Positions 13,263 through 26,080 are shown, counted from the stretch's first letter. The stretch: 64,000 bases of DNA from Puffinus mauretanicus (GCA_023333565.1 JAJKFH010000962.1:490661-554660); one strand, 5' to 3'. Notes: generated from the letters alone by a model not told the origin. A program made the numbers and translations.

Positions 13263-16200
13263 CCTTCAAAGAAATCTAAGGCCTCTGAAAGTAATGCAAA
13301 AATTTATTGCCTTTGTTACTTTCCTCCTTCTTTTTGTACCTACAACTTTGGGATAAAAGCAGCCACTCTTGTGTTGTGTTTGCACAAAACCCAGCTCAGC
13401 AGATCTGGTCCATCTTGGGGTTTCTATGTTCTGCTGAAAAGCCTGCAAACCTTCCCTGTGTTCTCCAGGCAGCTTGTGTTCCTGCAAGTGCCCAGACTGG
13501 ATCTCCGGCTGACTGAAGGCACTACCAGGTGCTTTGCTCCCGCACCCTCCTTTGCCCCATACCAGTTCTGAAACAACGCAAGTGTCCTTCCAAGAGTTCT
13601 CCGCTCCCATTCGTATCAGCTGCACCAGCCTGGAAAACAAGCATATTCCTACTGCTTTTATAAACAGCTACATGGTGGTGCTCGCTGGGTGAGACACCAG
13701 TGGGACACCAATGTAAACACCTGTGCCTTGTCCAAGAAGTGGACCACCTTCCTTGCAGTGACTCCCAGCAGTTATAAAATAGCGCAGGATTTCTAGCAGA
13801 ACCTTGCTCTCATCAAAAAAGGTACCTGTCAGCTGCTGCCATTTCACTGCAGTCCTTAAGCAAAATTTCAGCAACTAATTTGAAAATACTTGGTTCAAAT
13901 GGGGGAACACTGTGCTCTGGAGGCTTTAAAAAATAAACTCCTATTTGGTAGCGTAATAAAATGGGAAGGTCTGAAAGCATTTCTCCCTTGGTGCCATGCC
14001 ATATTGTCCTTTCCTTGCTTTCTATATAGTCTCCTGTTCCCTACAAACTTCAAATGAAAAAATTCTTTGTACTGAGAAAATATAATGAAGCTGCCGCTGG
14101 ACTACTGCTCTTGCATTTAGAGGTGTGTTGGTGTTCCTTTCCTGGAGCAGTCCTGGCTGTTAATGCAGCAGCATGCACCAGTCAGTTCCCAACCCCGAGA
14201 GTGGCCCCATGCAAATAATCAAAAACTCCCACAGAATAAAGTTCTGCTTATTCTGAGTGGGAAAAGCAGGTCCTCGGTTAACTTTGCTTGCCTTTTTCTC
14301 ATCCTATTCTTACAGCAGCAGTCCCCAGATGGCACTGTTTGGCCATTTTATGTGTTTTTTTTCTTGTTTGCTTTTTTTTTTTTAAAGTTCATAGGCAGTG
14401 TACAGTCTTTGAAGAAATGGTGTATTCTTCCATATAGAAGGAAGGGCTGCTTCATAGGAACCATGGCTTGGTGACGGGATTGATTATTTCTTCATATTTT
14501 TGGAGCCTCCCTGATAGAAATGGCTTCATTCTTTCTGACTGACAGTGTTTCACAATGCTTTGCTCTCCCCAGACCCCTTCCTCCCATGACAGAGCTTTTC
14601 CTCTCTCACCTTTAAATATTATTCAAGTATTGCAGGCAGTAAGAAGCTGCTAGCAAGACGCTACTATACCTGGATAGGTGGTATATCCTGAAGCATCGCA
14701 CTCACAACCTGGTATCTTTCTTTGCAGCTCTGAATTTCCACACTTCTACTGTCAAGGGTGGTTGTGTTTCTTTCCCTGTTCTGATGTCTTTTTTGTGACT
14801 GCTTCCATTGTTAACTCATACTTCAACTACTTAAAGAAAACCAAGATGACTTCGATACATTTTTCTCCAAATAGAGTCTCAAGCTAATAAGGGACCTCTA
14901 AGCTGTCAATAACTACTAAGATTGCTGCTGTTATAGTTTGCAGAAAAGCCAAAGAATAATTTTTGTTGTTGCATTCAGTACTCAGGAAGGAGATACCAGA
15001 CTAGATAAAAACACGGTAACATGATGGACAGAAGTGTTCAGGGAGAGAAGCATAGTGGCGGTGAAACCTGTGCTCAGGTGGAGAGGATTACATTCCTCAT
15101 CTAGTAAAGGAAATGGTGAGGTTCAGAAAGAAAGAAAATGTCTGTTCAGTAAAGTCATGTTAAAACAACAAACTGAGGAAGACAGACTTACTTTTACAGG
15201 GATGCTGAAGAACAGCTGATTTCGAGAAGAACAGAGGCGGTAGGTGCTGACTGCAGTAGCCCATTCAGAGACAGGACTGATCTGTCATGTCCTATGGGTC
15301 ATAACTTGTTTATATTTTTACTAATGATTTTTGGCACAAGAATTAGAACTGGAATATTTAAGGAGATGAGAGCGATGATACAGCATGAGTTTCAGTAACC
15401 TAAAGTGGTAAGATGATGCTCTTGAGAACCAGCAGCCAGAATCTTTGTTATCAGCTGGAAATACATCAGAGGTGGTGTAGGAGAAACAAAACATGTGAGG
15501 GCATGCCAGTTACAAGATGATCAGACTACTGGTGGGGCACAACTGTGGAGAAGCTCTTCAGCTATGTCATGGCCATTGCCAGCAGAGACGAAAGAGACTC
15601 TCAGAGTTATAGGTGACTTACTGAGGCCTCCTTTGAAACACTGTGCGCAGCGCTGGTCACTTGCAATATTAGAATGAGGCCCGGTGTGACAAATGATCAT
15701 CTTGGCGGGTGCAGCACAGCCGAAAGGGGCCAAGGTGCAATGATGGTGTCCTCTACAAAGTCATTAGTGCAGGGGGTGGAAAACCAGCTGGGAGCGAGAG
15801 GAGTTAGCTGACCTGCAGTGCTGGCACATGAACAAGGGTTCACCAATATGTTGAGGGTGGAAATTAGCAACTTTCTAGCAACTGCAAGTCATCTTTTTGG
15901 AACAGCCTAAGAAGCCTGAATATCAGCAAGATGGTGTGTGACAGGTTTATGGAAGACAGCATATAAGATGACGGGAAAGGGGTGGTTTCAGTGGCTGAGG
16001 GGTGCCCTATTCATCTACTTTCCTGTGCCATTTTGATTGAAAAAAGAGATACGATTTCTCATAATTAGTTCTTCCTTGTAGAGTTTTATCAGACAGCTTT
16101 TTGGGACTGAGCTCAATCACTGTTACAAGTAAAAACCCACACAAAACAGAGAGAAAAACAAAGAAAAAAATCTTGACCTCCTGTTGTAGCTATTATACTC

Positions 16201-17655
16201 TGTGGTTTTGGTGTTCCAGGTATGCTGATAATTTAACTTGCAATTCAGCCTGCTGCAGTTTAAAATGGAGTGGATAATGGAAGACTTCTGTTTCAATACA
16301 AGAGAATACTCAGTTGCCTATCTTAACAGTAGAAGCATTCAAGGAATGGAAAACCATTCCTACTAAGGGCTATATAGAAATCTCATCTTCTTGACAGTTC
16401 TTGATTCTTAGCTACAGTAATTCTTGTGCTCATTGAAAGCTCTCAAAAGTCATTAAAATGGACACAAAATATTCCTAACTTTTTTTTTTTCTGCTATCAG
16501 GAACACTGCTGACCTTTGAAAATCTTCCAGAAGCTTAGCCAATTTCAGTGTTGCTCTGACCCAAGCCTCATTCTCCAACCTACACTTTGAGAAAATAGGC
16601 ACTGAGAATAGCTAAAGTAAGGGAGAGATCTTGCTTAAGCCTCATTTCACTTGATGGATGTGCCAGAAGCTGTTTTGGAAATGAAAGGAAAGCTCAGACA
16701 AGGAAACTCTGTCAGTTTACTAGCGCAGATAAGCTTAACAGCCTGCAATTGGATGCAAGGACTCCTTGTCTGATTTCCTCTAGAAATAGGACTTGCAGGC
16801 TCATAGTGTCTCTATATGTCAGTGTCAGTCCACCTTAATGTTTTAATCCCCTTGACAAGTACAAAGAAACATGGCGGAGAAGCAGCAGTGCTGCAGGACT
16901 TGAGGAAACAGGTGGGGAGGACCTATGAAAGGCTGGAAGCAGTAAACTTGTGTCTTACTAGACCCCTTAGGAATCCATAAGACTTCATAAACGCCGCAAT
17001 GGCACGGGAAGCAAGAGGCCCAGCCATCTCAAGAAACGAAAGTGTAGAAAACCTAGATGGTTTTGTTCTTCTGCTTGGCAAATCATCGTTTTCTCGGCCT
17101 GGCTGTGGCGGGCAGGTGCGAACACAGGGACAAAACCCAGGGAGTCTCCTTGCCCAGGTAACATGCTCAGGAATGTCCACACTGACAAAAACCCCGCCTC
17201 CTGGGTCTTGGTCCCAGACAATCTACATTGACATGTATTTTGATTTGTTCCCATGTTCCCTCTGGAAGCGAAGCAGGTAACTCAGATGCCGTAATGCAGA
17301 CAGATAGTCTGTTTTGGGGACCAGCTTCCGTCAGTGACACTGCACCAGGCTTGGCTCCCTGCGACCATCCAGGTAGGCTGAGTTCCCTCTACCACCCTAT
17401 GCTCCTTCCCAGGCCCTGCAAAAACTGACTCTCAACTTCACCCCATAGAAAACGCAGCACTCTGCCATTGGAGAAGCAACCTTGGAGAACCCCCACAGCA
17501 ATGGTTCTGGAGCTCTAATTGATTCGGGGCATGGAAGAGAGTGGGCCCAGGTACGACTCTGGCAGAATGACTCTGGCCCACGCAGGAGCAGCTAGCCCTT
17601 CCCCACAGGGGAGAAAGTGGGTACGTCTGCCTGGCAGGCTGTTAATTGGTGACAG
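13263..17655. other. Intergenic DNA, no recognised gene
   Basis: AT-rich DNA with short chance open frames. Around 15,560-15,990 a faint resemblance to the reverse transcriptase C-terminal region of an old CR1/L2-like LINE is treated as a separate low-confidence entry. Confidence 0.45.
15560..15990 (+). mobile_element. Possible very old CR1/L2-like LINE fragment
   Basis: The stretch near 15,618-15,660 (cttactgaggcctcctttga and on) keeps the order of the CR1 segment 'gtgaggcc-cacctcga-tactgtgttcag-tttggg'. It is followed at a CR1-like distance by degraded matches to the segment after it. The match is weak and by eye only. Confidence 0.25.
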
Positions 17656-18043
17656 TGTGGAGAGAAAAGACCTGAACACCTGGCTTAGTTGTCCCTTCTG
17701 TAAGGAAACTGTAAACATCAAAATGAGAAAGCTCTCAGTTAGGAATGCTGCTTACGGTTACCCTGAGGTGTGGCCTAATGAGTACCAGCTGATTCAAGAG
17801 CCAATGAGTACCAGCTGGTTCAAGAGCCAAAACAGGTGAAGGGAATTGTGAGCAGACATGTGATCGTTGCCGGAAGGAAGATTTGAGAGAGGCAACAGAG
17901 AGAGACAGTGGTGGTGAAGTAATGGAGAGAGACAGAAGGGTGAGGCAATGGAGAGAGAGAGACTGTGGGACTGCCCTGTTATGATGGAGGCTCCAGTATT
18001 GCTGTGCATATATATGTGAGGGTCTGTGCTATCTTACACCACA
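17656..18043 (+). repeat. ERVK-type LTR, copy 1 (388 bp)
   Basis: Begins TGTGG and ends CCACA, a 5-bp terminal inverted repeat typical of retroviral LTRs. It is directly followed by aa and the primer binding site. A 26-bp segment (17,777-17,802) is tandemly duplicated (17,803-17,828) with one or two differences; the second LTR has one copy, which explains most of the length difference. A purine-rich gagaga stretch lies at 17,885-17,965, and an AT-rich catatatatatg precedes the 3' end. Confidence 0.9.
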
Positions 18044-18045
18044 AA

Positions 18046-18063
18046 TGGCGCCCAATGTGGGGC
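18046..18063 (+). other. Primer binding site, tRNA-Lys type
   Basis: tggcgcccaatgtggggc is two bases after the LTR end. It matches the PBS complementary to tRNA-Lys1,2 (TGGCGCCCAACGTGGGGC) at 17 of 18 positions, as known for several beta- and lentiviruses. Confidence 0.88.
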
Positions 18064-18363
18064 TGAAAGAGGAAAGCCTGAAGAAAGGAAATAGAAATAT
18101 CCAGTGGTGTACCCCTGTTGAGCTGGATGGAGGACAATTCAGGTGAGCAGCCACAGGGAAGTTATATGAACTTTATACATTAGTTATGGGACAGTCGGCA
18201 TCTCAGTCACAGAAGCTTCAACTTGAAATGTTTCAATGTATTTTGAAGGTAACAAGGTTTTGAAGGAAAGCGAACTCTGTAATGGAGAACAGGAAAGGTC
18301 TTTGTATTAGAAGTGTTAAGATTGTATCTCTGTATTAGAAGTGTTAAGTTTGTATAAAAGAAA

Positions 18364-18447
18364 ATAGGTTTAGTAAGTTAAGCTTTGTAAAATAGGTTTA
18401 GTAAGTTAAGCTTTGTAAAATAGGTTTAGTAAGTTAAGATTTGTATT
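18364..18447 (+). repeat. 28-bp tandem repeat, three copies
   Basis: Units starting ataggtttagtaagttaag recur at 18,364, 18,392 and 18,420. The second leader copy (about 19,705-19,770) lacks this expansion, so it arose in copy 1 after the two separated, or was lost from copy 2. Confidence 0.9.
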
Positions 18448-19051
18448 AGAAGTGTTAAGTTAAGCTTTGTATTAGAAGTGCTAAGTTTGTATGCATGTAG
18501 AATTGATCTTTGTGTTGTAGTGTAAATAATTTCTGTAGATTGTAACGTTATATGATAAAAGAAGATAGTTAAGATGAATATTTGTTTGACTAAAAGGAGA
18601 ATGACCGTGCCCATATTGGGATTTGTCATTACTCTGGGTTCGCACTCCCACTCCGACCCATGGGTCACTCTGACATCTGGTAGCAGAGGATGGTTGGAAA
18701 CATGCTGGGCTCATAGCCCAGGGGTCTGGTAGCAGAGACTACAATTCTTCGAGACTGCGGTAAGCGCAGCGAGAGAAGGGGAGTGGGAAACAAGCGACTG
18801 GGAGTTGTACTATTCTAGTGTCCAAACGGATAGAATAGATAACGGTGCAGTCTGGCCAACTGCCTCCCAGAGGGTGAGCTGCTATCATGGAACATGAGGC
18901 AGCTTCGTTGCTCGCTGGTTTACTCTCTGAGAGAGGGATCGAGACAATGGTGAAACAGCTTATTAAGCTTTTTATAAACAAAAAAGGGGAAAATGTGGAG
19001 AAGTAGATATTTTAAAGACACTTTCTGAGTTGTTGCTTTTGTAAACAAAAC

Positions 19052-19079
19052 AAAAAAAAAAAAGAAAAAAAGGGGGAAA
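19052..19079 (+). other. Polypurine tract next to ERVK-type LTR 2
   Basis: A pure A/G run ending agggggaaa directly abuts the tgtgg of the second LTR, the position and composition expected of a retroviral plus-strand primer. Confidence 0.88.
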
Positions 19080-19439
19080 TGTGGAGAGAAAAGACCTGAA
19101 CACCTGGCTTAGTTGTCCCTTCTGCAAGGAAACTGTAAACATCAAAATGAGAAAGCTCTCAGTTAGGAATGCTGCTTACGGTTACCCTGAGGTGTGGCCT
19201 AATGAGTACCAGCTGATTCAAGAGCCAAAAACAGGTGAAGGGAATTGTGAGCAGAGATGTGATCGTTGCCAGAAGGAAGATTTGAGAGAGGCAACAGAGA
19301 GAGACAGTGTGGTGAAGCAATGGAGAGAGACAGAAGGGTGAGGCAATGGAGAGAGAGACTGTAGGACTGCCCTGTTATGATGGAGGCTCCAGTATTGCTG
19401 CGCATATATATGTGAGGGTCTGTGCTATCTTAGACCACA
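19080..19439 (+). repeat. ERVK-type LTR, copy 2 (360 bp)
   Basis: Same TGTGG...CCACA ends as copy 1 and nearly the same sequence, but without the 26-bp internal duplication. It is preceded by a polypurine tract, as a 3' LTR should be. It is also followed by a primer binding site and leader, as a 5' LTR should be. Confidence 0.9.
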
Positions 19440-19441
19440 AA

Positions 19442-19949
19442 TGGTGCCCAGCGTGGGGCTGAAAGAGGAAAGCCTGAAGAAAGAAGGTCTTGAAGAAAGG
19501 AAATAGAAATATCCAGTGGTGTACCCCTGTTGAGCTGAATGGAGGACAATTCAGGTGAGCAGCCACAGGGAAGTTATATGACCTTTATACATTAGTTATG
19601 GGACAGTCGGCATCTCAGTCACAGAAGCTTCAACTTGAAATGTTTCAACGTATTTTGAAGGTACAAGGTGTTAAAGGAAAGCGAACTCTGTAATGGAGAA
19701 CAGGAAAGGTCTTTGTATTAGAAATGTTAAGTTTGTATCTTTGTATTAGAAGTGTTAAGTTTGTATGCATGTAGAACTGATCTTTGTGTTGTAGTGTAAA
19801 TAATTTCTGTAGATTGTAACATTATATGATAAAAGAAGATAGTTAAGATGAATATTTGCTTGACTAAAAGGAGAATGACCATGCCCATATTGGGATTCGT
19901 CATTACTCTGGGTTCGCACTCCCACTCCGACCCATGGGTCACTCCGACA
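19442..19949 (+). pseudogene. Second primer binding site, leader and Gag-like start (copy 2)
   Basis: tggtgcccagcgtggggc (19,442-19,459) is a slightly degraded tRNA-Lys-type PBS. The leader matches copy 1, with an extra short duplication near 19,480. The Gag-like ATG is at 19,598; this copy stays open about ten codons longer than copy 1 before a stop near 19,695. Similarity to copy 1 ends at about 19,949, just after the shared gacccatgggtcactc. Non-viral DNA follows. Confidence 0.75.
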
Positions 19950-22900
19950 ACGAAGCTATTAAAGCAGGAAGTTCTAGCTACAGGGTATTGGAATATAAGC
20001 ACTTGAAAACCTCTTTGAGAATTTACTGATGCCACAGTTTGACGATGCTGATCCATTACCTTAGGTGACTAAAGACAGCAAAGTTACTGTTTCTTCCCAC
20101 CTCACAAACACTTTTGCTTTTAATAATTTGCCTCCCCAACACATTCTTCTTTCCTGCACAGTAACAAGCAGTGTTTCCTGACCTCTCAGCAGCCACCAAC
20201 ACATCTTATTAAAGACCCTTGTATAGGTTCAGCTTCTCCCTTGGTGATGGCTTGGCTATTCGGCATCAGGTTTGACAAACAAAGTGCACACTTCAGTTAG
20301 CAAATGGGCAAACAGCCTGCATTCTTAATGTGTGCTAGCCTTTCTCATTTTCTTCTTTCTTAAGCTAAACAGTTGAATAGTGCCTGAGCATTAAGATAAG
20401 CAGGTTTATGATGCTAGCTTGGTACAGCATGACATTTGCCAGCAGTGAAAAGAAACACATAAAGACCTCTCTCCCGGAAACAAGTATTCATGGTAAGAAG
20501 CGTCAGAGAAGAAGCTGGTTTCTAAAATAAGAAGTGTTTACATTACACGTTGGTATTTTTTAACATGAGGAATGTGGCATTTAGCTATTAATAAATATCT
20601 AGGTTTAAAGTAAATCAAGGACAGTGTTACTGAACATCTGGCACCTGCAGGTGAATTTTGAAGTGAGTTCCTTTTAAAATGAAGACTCAGAGAAAGGAGG
20701 GATGTGGGGCAAGAAGGCTATAAAGATTAAAAAAAAGCTTGACTAGAATTTCTTGCTTAGGAAGGTTATTTCAGTAAATTAATGTGTCTTGGAAGAATGT
20801 AACTACATTTCCTACTTCAGCATTGCAATTATTTATCACCATAGTTCAGGACCCAAGAAAAGAGGATTTCTGCTCCATAAGAAATTCTCAGTAGGACAAA
20901 GACTGTGTGACTAAAGAAAGCCCCATAGCACTAGGCAGATCAGGCAAATGAGGGCTGGAGGGAGCTGAAGTCGTCACTTGCATGCTGGGGGCACACGTCA
21001 TGGAAAGGGAGTAGCTAAGCAGGAGAAGGGGCAGTCCTGTTTCTTGCAGCTGCGGGGTGCAGTTGCTGGATTCCCCGGTGACCAAGATGCAAATGTGGTT
21101 GTTGCACGTGTTCTAGTTGGGACGTTCATATCATGCTCCTTTTCTCCCACTGCCCTGTGGATTCTCTGGCACCTGCTAAGGGGTCAGCTTACACCACAGA
21201 GGGTTTTCTTGGTGGGGGCACTGATAGAGTCTGTCTGCTGCTTTCAGGTTCTCATTAAACCTGGAAGAACCTAGTATCACCGGGACCCCTGTTTACTGCC
21301 TGTCTAGAAATGAGCTAAGGCTGTCAGGAAGAGCAGGAGAGACTGTCAAACATGGAGCATGGCTGCACAAGCTTTTTCCTTAGGAATAGGAAGCATAGTA
21401 GGAAAGGAAATGGGATTAAAGGAGGAGACAGAAAGATAAGGGGGCAAAATTAGAAGGAGGAGGGATTTTGGTCAGTTTTCATGTGTAAAGCAAAACTGTT
21501 GGTTCAGTTGTGCTCTGATTTAGCTCCTTGTCTCCGTGCCTGCCCTGAAGGCTAGATGGCTGGCATTACCCTAGCTGGTGGAGTCTGCTGACGTTTGGGG
21601 GGTTTCAGACATTTATACCACCAGAAATCAGTCCATCTGCTTAAGTGGTTTTGGAAGTTTTCCTTGAGGACTTATTCTTTTTCATTCGTGTTTTATCCAG
21701 CCCATTTAGACTGAATGAAAAACTAACATTGGGTCAGAGCATCCCAAGATCTGTTCTAACCAGCACCACACGTGGGGATCAGGCTAAGCGATCCCAGCCT
21801 ATGCTTGCAGCTCTTGGAGAACCTGCCTGGATGGAAGTGCAAACGCAGTTCTAAAGCCAAGGCTTTCTTAAGCAAGAATGATTGTTTACATCTCTGTACA
21901 ATCCTATGTAGACAAAGGTGGATAGAGATACTGCTACTCAGCAGTATAAGCTTTGAGTGCAGGGCTCTGGGGGAAACTAACAAGCAGCCTCTTCTTCAAT
22001 CAGTTTTTGCTCTGCAGCTTGGCTTCCCCTTTGAAAGCAAGTAATTTCATACTGCAGCAAGGAGCAAGTCTGCAGTCTACAGAAACAAAACAGACTTTGA
22101 CTTCCTACAGCTCACCACCTCAGGGGTTATCTTCGTCAGTGATCCCTGGCTGCCTCAATCTCAAATCCTATAAGCTCTGCAAGCATGGTCTCCAAAGTAT
22201 CTAAACCTGAAAGTAGACTCTGTGGGTGTGTGTGCATGTGCGTGTGTGTAAAGACAGACAATCAATTATTTGTTGTGGATAAAGCTATTGAATTGTTTTT
22301 TGATATATTTTTGCTGTTTAATTTTCCTATATGTGCAGAAATTCCCATTCAGTCTCAGATTTGAGAAGCGGGGTTTACAATGACAGTGCTTCTGCATTGT
22401 CTTTTGCCTCAGCAACTACAAACCTCTGGAGATTTTGCAGTGCACCACAATGGAGGAGGGAGATTCACACTTCAGTAGACAGTCTTTGATAACCTTTTCT
22501 GATGTTTTACCATGGCTTAAAACTAGCAAATTCAAAAATGACATACATTCAAATTGCCAGGTACTGAAGAATGGAGAAATGCTAGGAGATAAAAAATTAC
22601 TATGTGTCCTTCTGGATTTCTAACTACATAGTGGTGCTTTCAGATCACCTTGGAAAGTCTTTTTTTTTTTTTTATTACAGCTTCACTTAACCGATACGGT
22701 ACACACCCCTTGCATGTAGAAACAGTGGCTTTCACTCACACCGGTCAATTTTGCCACTGTCCCCATTCCTGCTCCTCCTGTGTGTTCCCCAATACAGTAT
22801 TGAATGTATTAGGGACAAGTTTAAGAAGCATCACTCTGATTATAGAAAAGGCATGCTTGTTTAAACCACCAGCATGAGATGTTCACATACCTGACCTTGT

Positions 22901-25900
22901 CAAGTTCGGAAGAAATATGCAGGTTTCACATAAACACACATACACACTTTCACATGTGAAATCCTGTTAAATTATGCCCAGAGAGGGAGAACACCTGAGG
23001 CAGTTCAAAGAGCAAGGTGGTAAGCTGCAGATCCCCGAAGTTATTAACTTAACAGCAAGTAAAGAGACCTGAGAGCAAGACTACAAGGGGATCAGTCAAA
23101 ATAAGGCTAAGTAAGAGAAGGGGAAAGAAGAAACTGAGGGAACTGGCTGCATATTGGCTGTATTTGAAACTAGAGGAGAGGGGAAGATTGGACCTTTTTT
23201 CCCCCATCAAAATGTGAAACATAAGAAGTGAAAGGATCAGCAGAAAAGGAGCTGGGAAAGCAGACATGCTGGGTACTGACTAGTATGTGCAGCGTTTCAT
23301 TAAGTGCTAGCAGAGGACACAGAGACTGCGGGAAGGTGGTGTGCTCCTCCCTCATGGGACACACCAACTGCTTTTTAATTGTTGCCCTAGTAAAGAAAAG
23401 CCTTGAAGGATGCCAGAGAGCCTAACAACATCACCTGGCTGCTTTAAGTGTTGGTTGCAAAGAGCTTCATGAAAATGTGTTCCTACTGGTTTAGTGGAAC
23501 CACTGGCCTGGTGAAGACAAGGCTTGGTTGGCTTTCTGTCTGCCGATTTCTCAGCAGGTTTGGGGCAATGCCTCTAGTGAGGGCTGGGCACAGCGCCTTA
23601 AATTCCTTCTTCTTCCTCAAAACACAGAGAGGTAAGTTTCCTTGAGTGGCTCTTTACAACAGCAGCAGTAGCAACATGCTGCTCCTGCAGAGAAAGATGC
23701 AGATTCATCTCCCATGTGGATGAGCTGCACCGTGCTCTAGAACGCTTGCTGGCTTTGACGAAATGACAGCCTTCTGAGTGGCACAAATTGCACTTTACTG
23801 CACAACCATTCCTGACACTTTGACGTGAATGTTTAACTTTCTAAAGGCTAAGTCAGTGTTAAGTTAGTCAGTGCCCCTTGGCATAAATTGGTGCACACAA
23901 CACTGGTCGTGTGCTTACAAACTGCAGAGCACACAAACATCTCCTCCAAATTCTCATGAAATGACCAACTCTCACAGGGTATAAATCTGTTATGCACAAA
24001 GGAAGACGTTACACCCAAAAACTTGTAAAATGGGCACAGATATGCATAGCAGCGATTGTGAGTATATTATGCTGTAAGATACTCGTAGGCTCATAGGCAA
24101 TTAGTCAGTCAGATCTGAAGTCTTGTGCAGCACTCGGATTTTTTCCTAGATATTTGATGCCTGCAGTTAAGTGCAATAATAATGAACTTGCAAGCATGTT
24201 GCTGCAAGAACTTGCCAAATAGTGATGGGGGTGAAATGGTGATGCTACTCAGTAAATGCCCAGAGATAGGTCCTTGGGAGTGTGAACCACATACCAGCTA
24301 CTGTATTTATGTCTGTGGAGAAATCCTTTTGCATGAATACAGAAATGATGATCTTAGGTGGGAATTTGAAGGTATGAACCACGGAGAACGTTGCAGTGCT
24401 TGGGGAATTTCCACCTTATTCCTAAAAGGGAAAGTGCTGTAATATTTCCCCAGAAAATAAAAAGAAGACAGACATTTCTTAGTTGCTGTTTTGTGATTTA
24501 TAAACACATTAGGCCACATTAGGGTGCTTTATATTTATGAGTGGAGTTAACCTTTCTTATTTTCTGAGACTCTCACTTGTTCAAGGTTTAAAGGAAAGCA
24601 GAAAATTCCCATAAAAAGTAACAAATACAGCTTTTCTGGACATACAAATAATGTAACCTTGAGGTATATTACCTAAAGATGTTTTAGAGCTTGAAGCGCA
24701 CATAAAATGGCCTGGAGTAAAAGCCAGAAGTTCCCTTTTGCCCTTTCCTGCTGATTTAAAGCCTTGCACGTTCTCTCTGAATTTCATTGCACTGTCCATA
24801 GTCAGCTGCAGTTAATTACCGAATACTGACTTTCATAGGCCTTGAAAGCCACGCTTCTGGAAAAAAACAACCGAACTATATCTACAAAAATGCAATTTCT
24901 TTTTAATATAATGGCTTTACATCTTCTTAGGAAACGGAAATGTTAGAAGCATTCTGAGTAGAAGCAGAGGGTCGTTAAAGAAAAAGCACTTACTACGTGG
25001 CCTTAACGTAGCACAGTGCTCAGGGATGTATCACACAGTCGGCCGTGTAAGCAGCGTGAGCCCACAGGGCACAGGCTCCTTCATTTCTTCCCTGTATTTG
25101 GAGGCCCTAGGAAAGACTTGAAGGGATACGAAGTTATACTAACCTTTTATCCCAAATGCACTCATACATGCCTTTCACATCAAGGCAGCTTTGTCTAGTG
25201 ACAGCTGTTGCAAAGCCCAGTATGAACAGCTGGCCAGTAAAAACTGGCAGTAAACGCACAAATTGACCAACCTAAGTGGGAAAACACTCTTAAAAGCATA
25301 GTACAATGCATTTGGCCTGTCTTTATACAGTACAGATTTTACTTTGTGTCGAGGCAAATGGCCCAGCAGAAGAACTATTCTGGAGCCCAGTTATATGGTG
25401 CTTGTACAGTCACATCAATGTATACATAGGTATGGGATGATGCCTGTAAGCAGGTGAAGTGCCGCACTGGCATCAAGCTGCTGCAGCGCAGCCTTGTCTG
25501 GCAACAGACCACAATGAGCTAAGCCCAGGACGGTGACTGGCACAGGCAGTCTGCAGCCATTACAGCACTGTACTTGTCAGATTAGGGAAAACATGCCACT
25601 CCCAGGTAAAGCTAATGAATTGCTACGTATGCTGCAAAAAAACATGCCACATCTTTCTAGCAAAGAGGTGGGACGTATGTGAAGCAGTTTTGTTTGGAGA
25701 AATGAAATGTTGAGCTTTGAGGCTATTGTCCTGTATCAATGAGCATAGCAAGACGATTATCAACTCTGCTTCACTTTGGAGAATGTCTTTTATATCCTTT
25801 TTCAGAAAAATAAAGCCTTTTAAAACCTCATTTCTCCTCTTTCATCTGCCATGACCCACCTGCTACAGTCTGTTTCCTTCCCATGGAGAGGAAAGGTTAA

Positions 25901-26080
25901 AAGGTTACTACTATTCAGTATTATTAAAAAGCAGTGGAGAAAAAAAAAAGATTCAGCTTGCCGAACACCTGCAACAGGTGCTCCTCACCTGCCATGCACC
26001 CTTTGTTGCAACCTCACATGAAATCTCGCGGTCATCACAGCTCAGGCTTCAAACCGGTGTTTTAAACGAAGCACCTCGCA
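19950..26080. other. Intergenic DNA upstream of PIGG, no recognised gene
   Basis: AT-rich with short chance open frames. A (TG)n-like microsatellite lies at about 22,223-22,249 and a T run at 22,661-22,674. No exon of a known gene or further mobile element was recognised. Confidence 0.45.

Larger units (their letters stand above)
18064..19079 (+). pseudogene. ERV leader, Gag-like start and collapsed internal region (copy 1)
   Basis: A leader of about 120 bases leads to an ATG at 18,186 that opens a Gag matrix-like N terminus (Met-Gly-Gln-Ser start, allowing myristoylation). It is stopped after about 25 codons by a frame change near 18,250. Downstream are AT-rich degenerate repeats (GTATTAGAAGTGTTAAG-like units and a 28-bp triplet at 18,364-18,447), then about 500 bases without a recognisable gene. 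The end has two polypurine tracts, at about 18,980-18,993 (followed by a short LTR-start-like tgtggag) and 19,052-19,079. It cannot encode viral protein. Which lost gene the 18,700-18,980 part came from is unclear. Confidence 0.7.
17656..19949 (+). mobile_element. ERVK-type (betaretrovirus-like) remnant: LTR-leader-PPT-LTR-leader
   Basis: Two related LTRs (17,656-18,043 and 19,080-19,439) are each followed by a tRNA-Lys-type primer binding site and a near-copy of the same leader with a Gag-like start codon. Between the first leader and the second LTR only about 400 bases remain, ending in a polypurine tract, so most of gag, all of pol and most or all of env are gone. The second leader runs about 500 bases and then stops matching at about 19,949 with no third LTR. 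This order is not that of a normal provirus; it fits a tandem provirus made by LTR-LTR recombination and later deleted. No viral protein is intact. Confidence 0.85.

Noticed and set aside
17656..17839. Open frame within the LTR, open in both LTR copies, with a Cys-Pro-Phe-Cys pair
   Set aside because: Shared because the LTRs are copies of each other. No family resemblance and different ends in the two copies; not evidence of an LTR-encoded protein.
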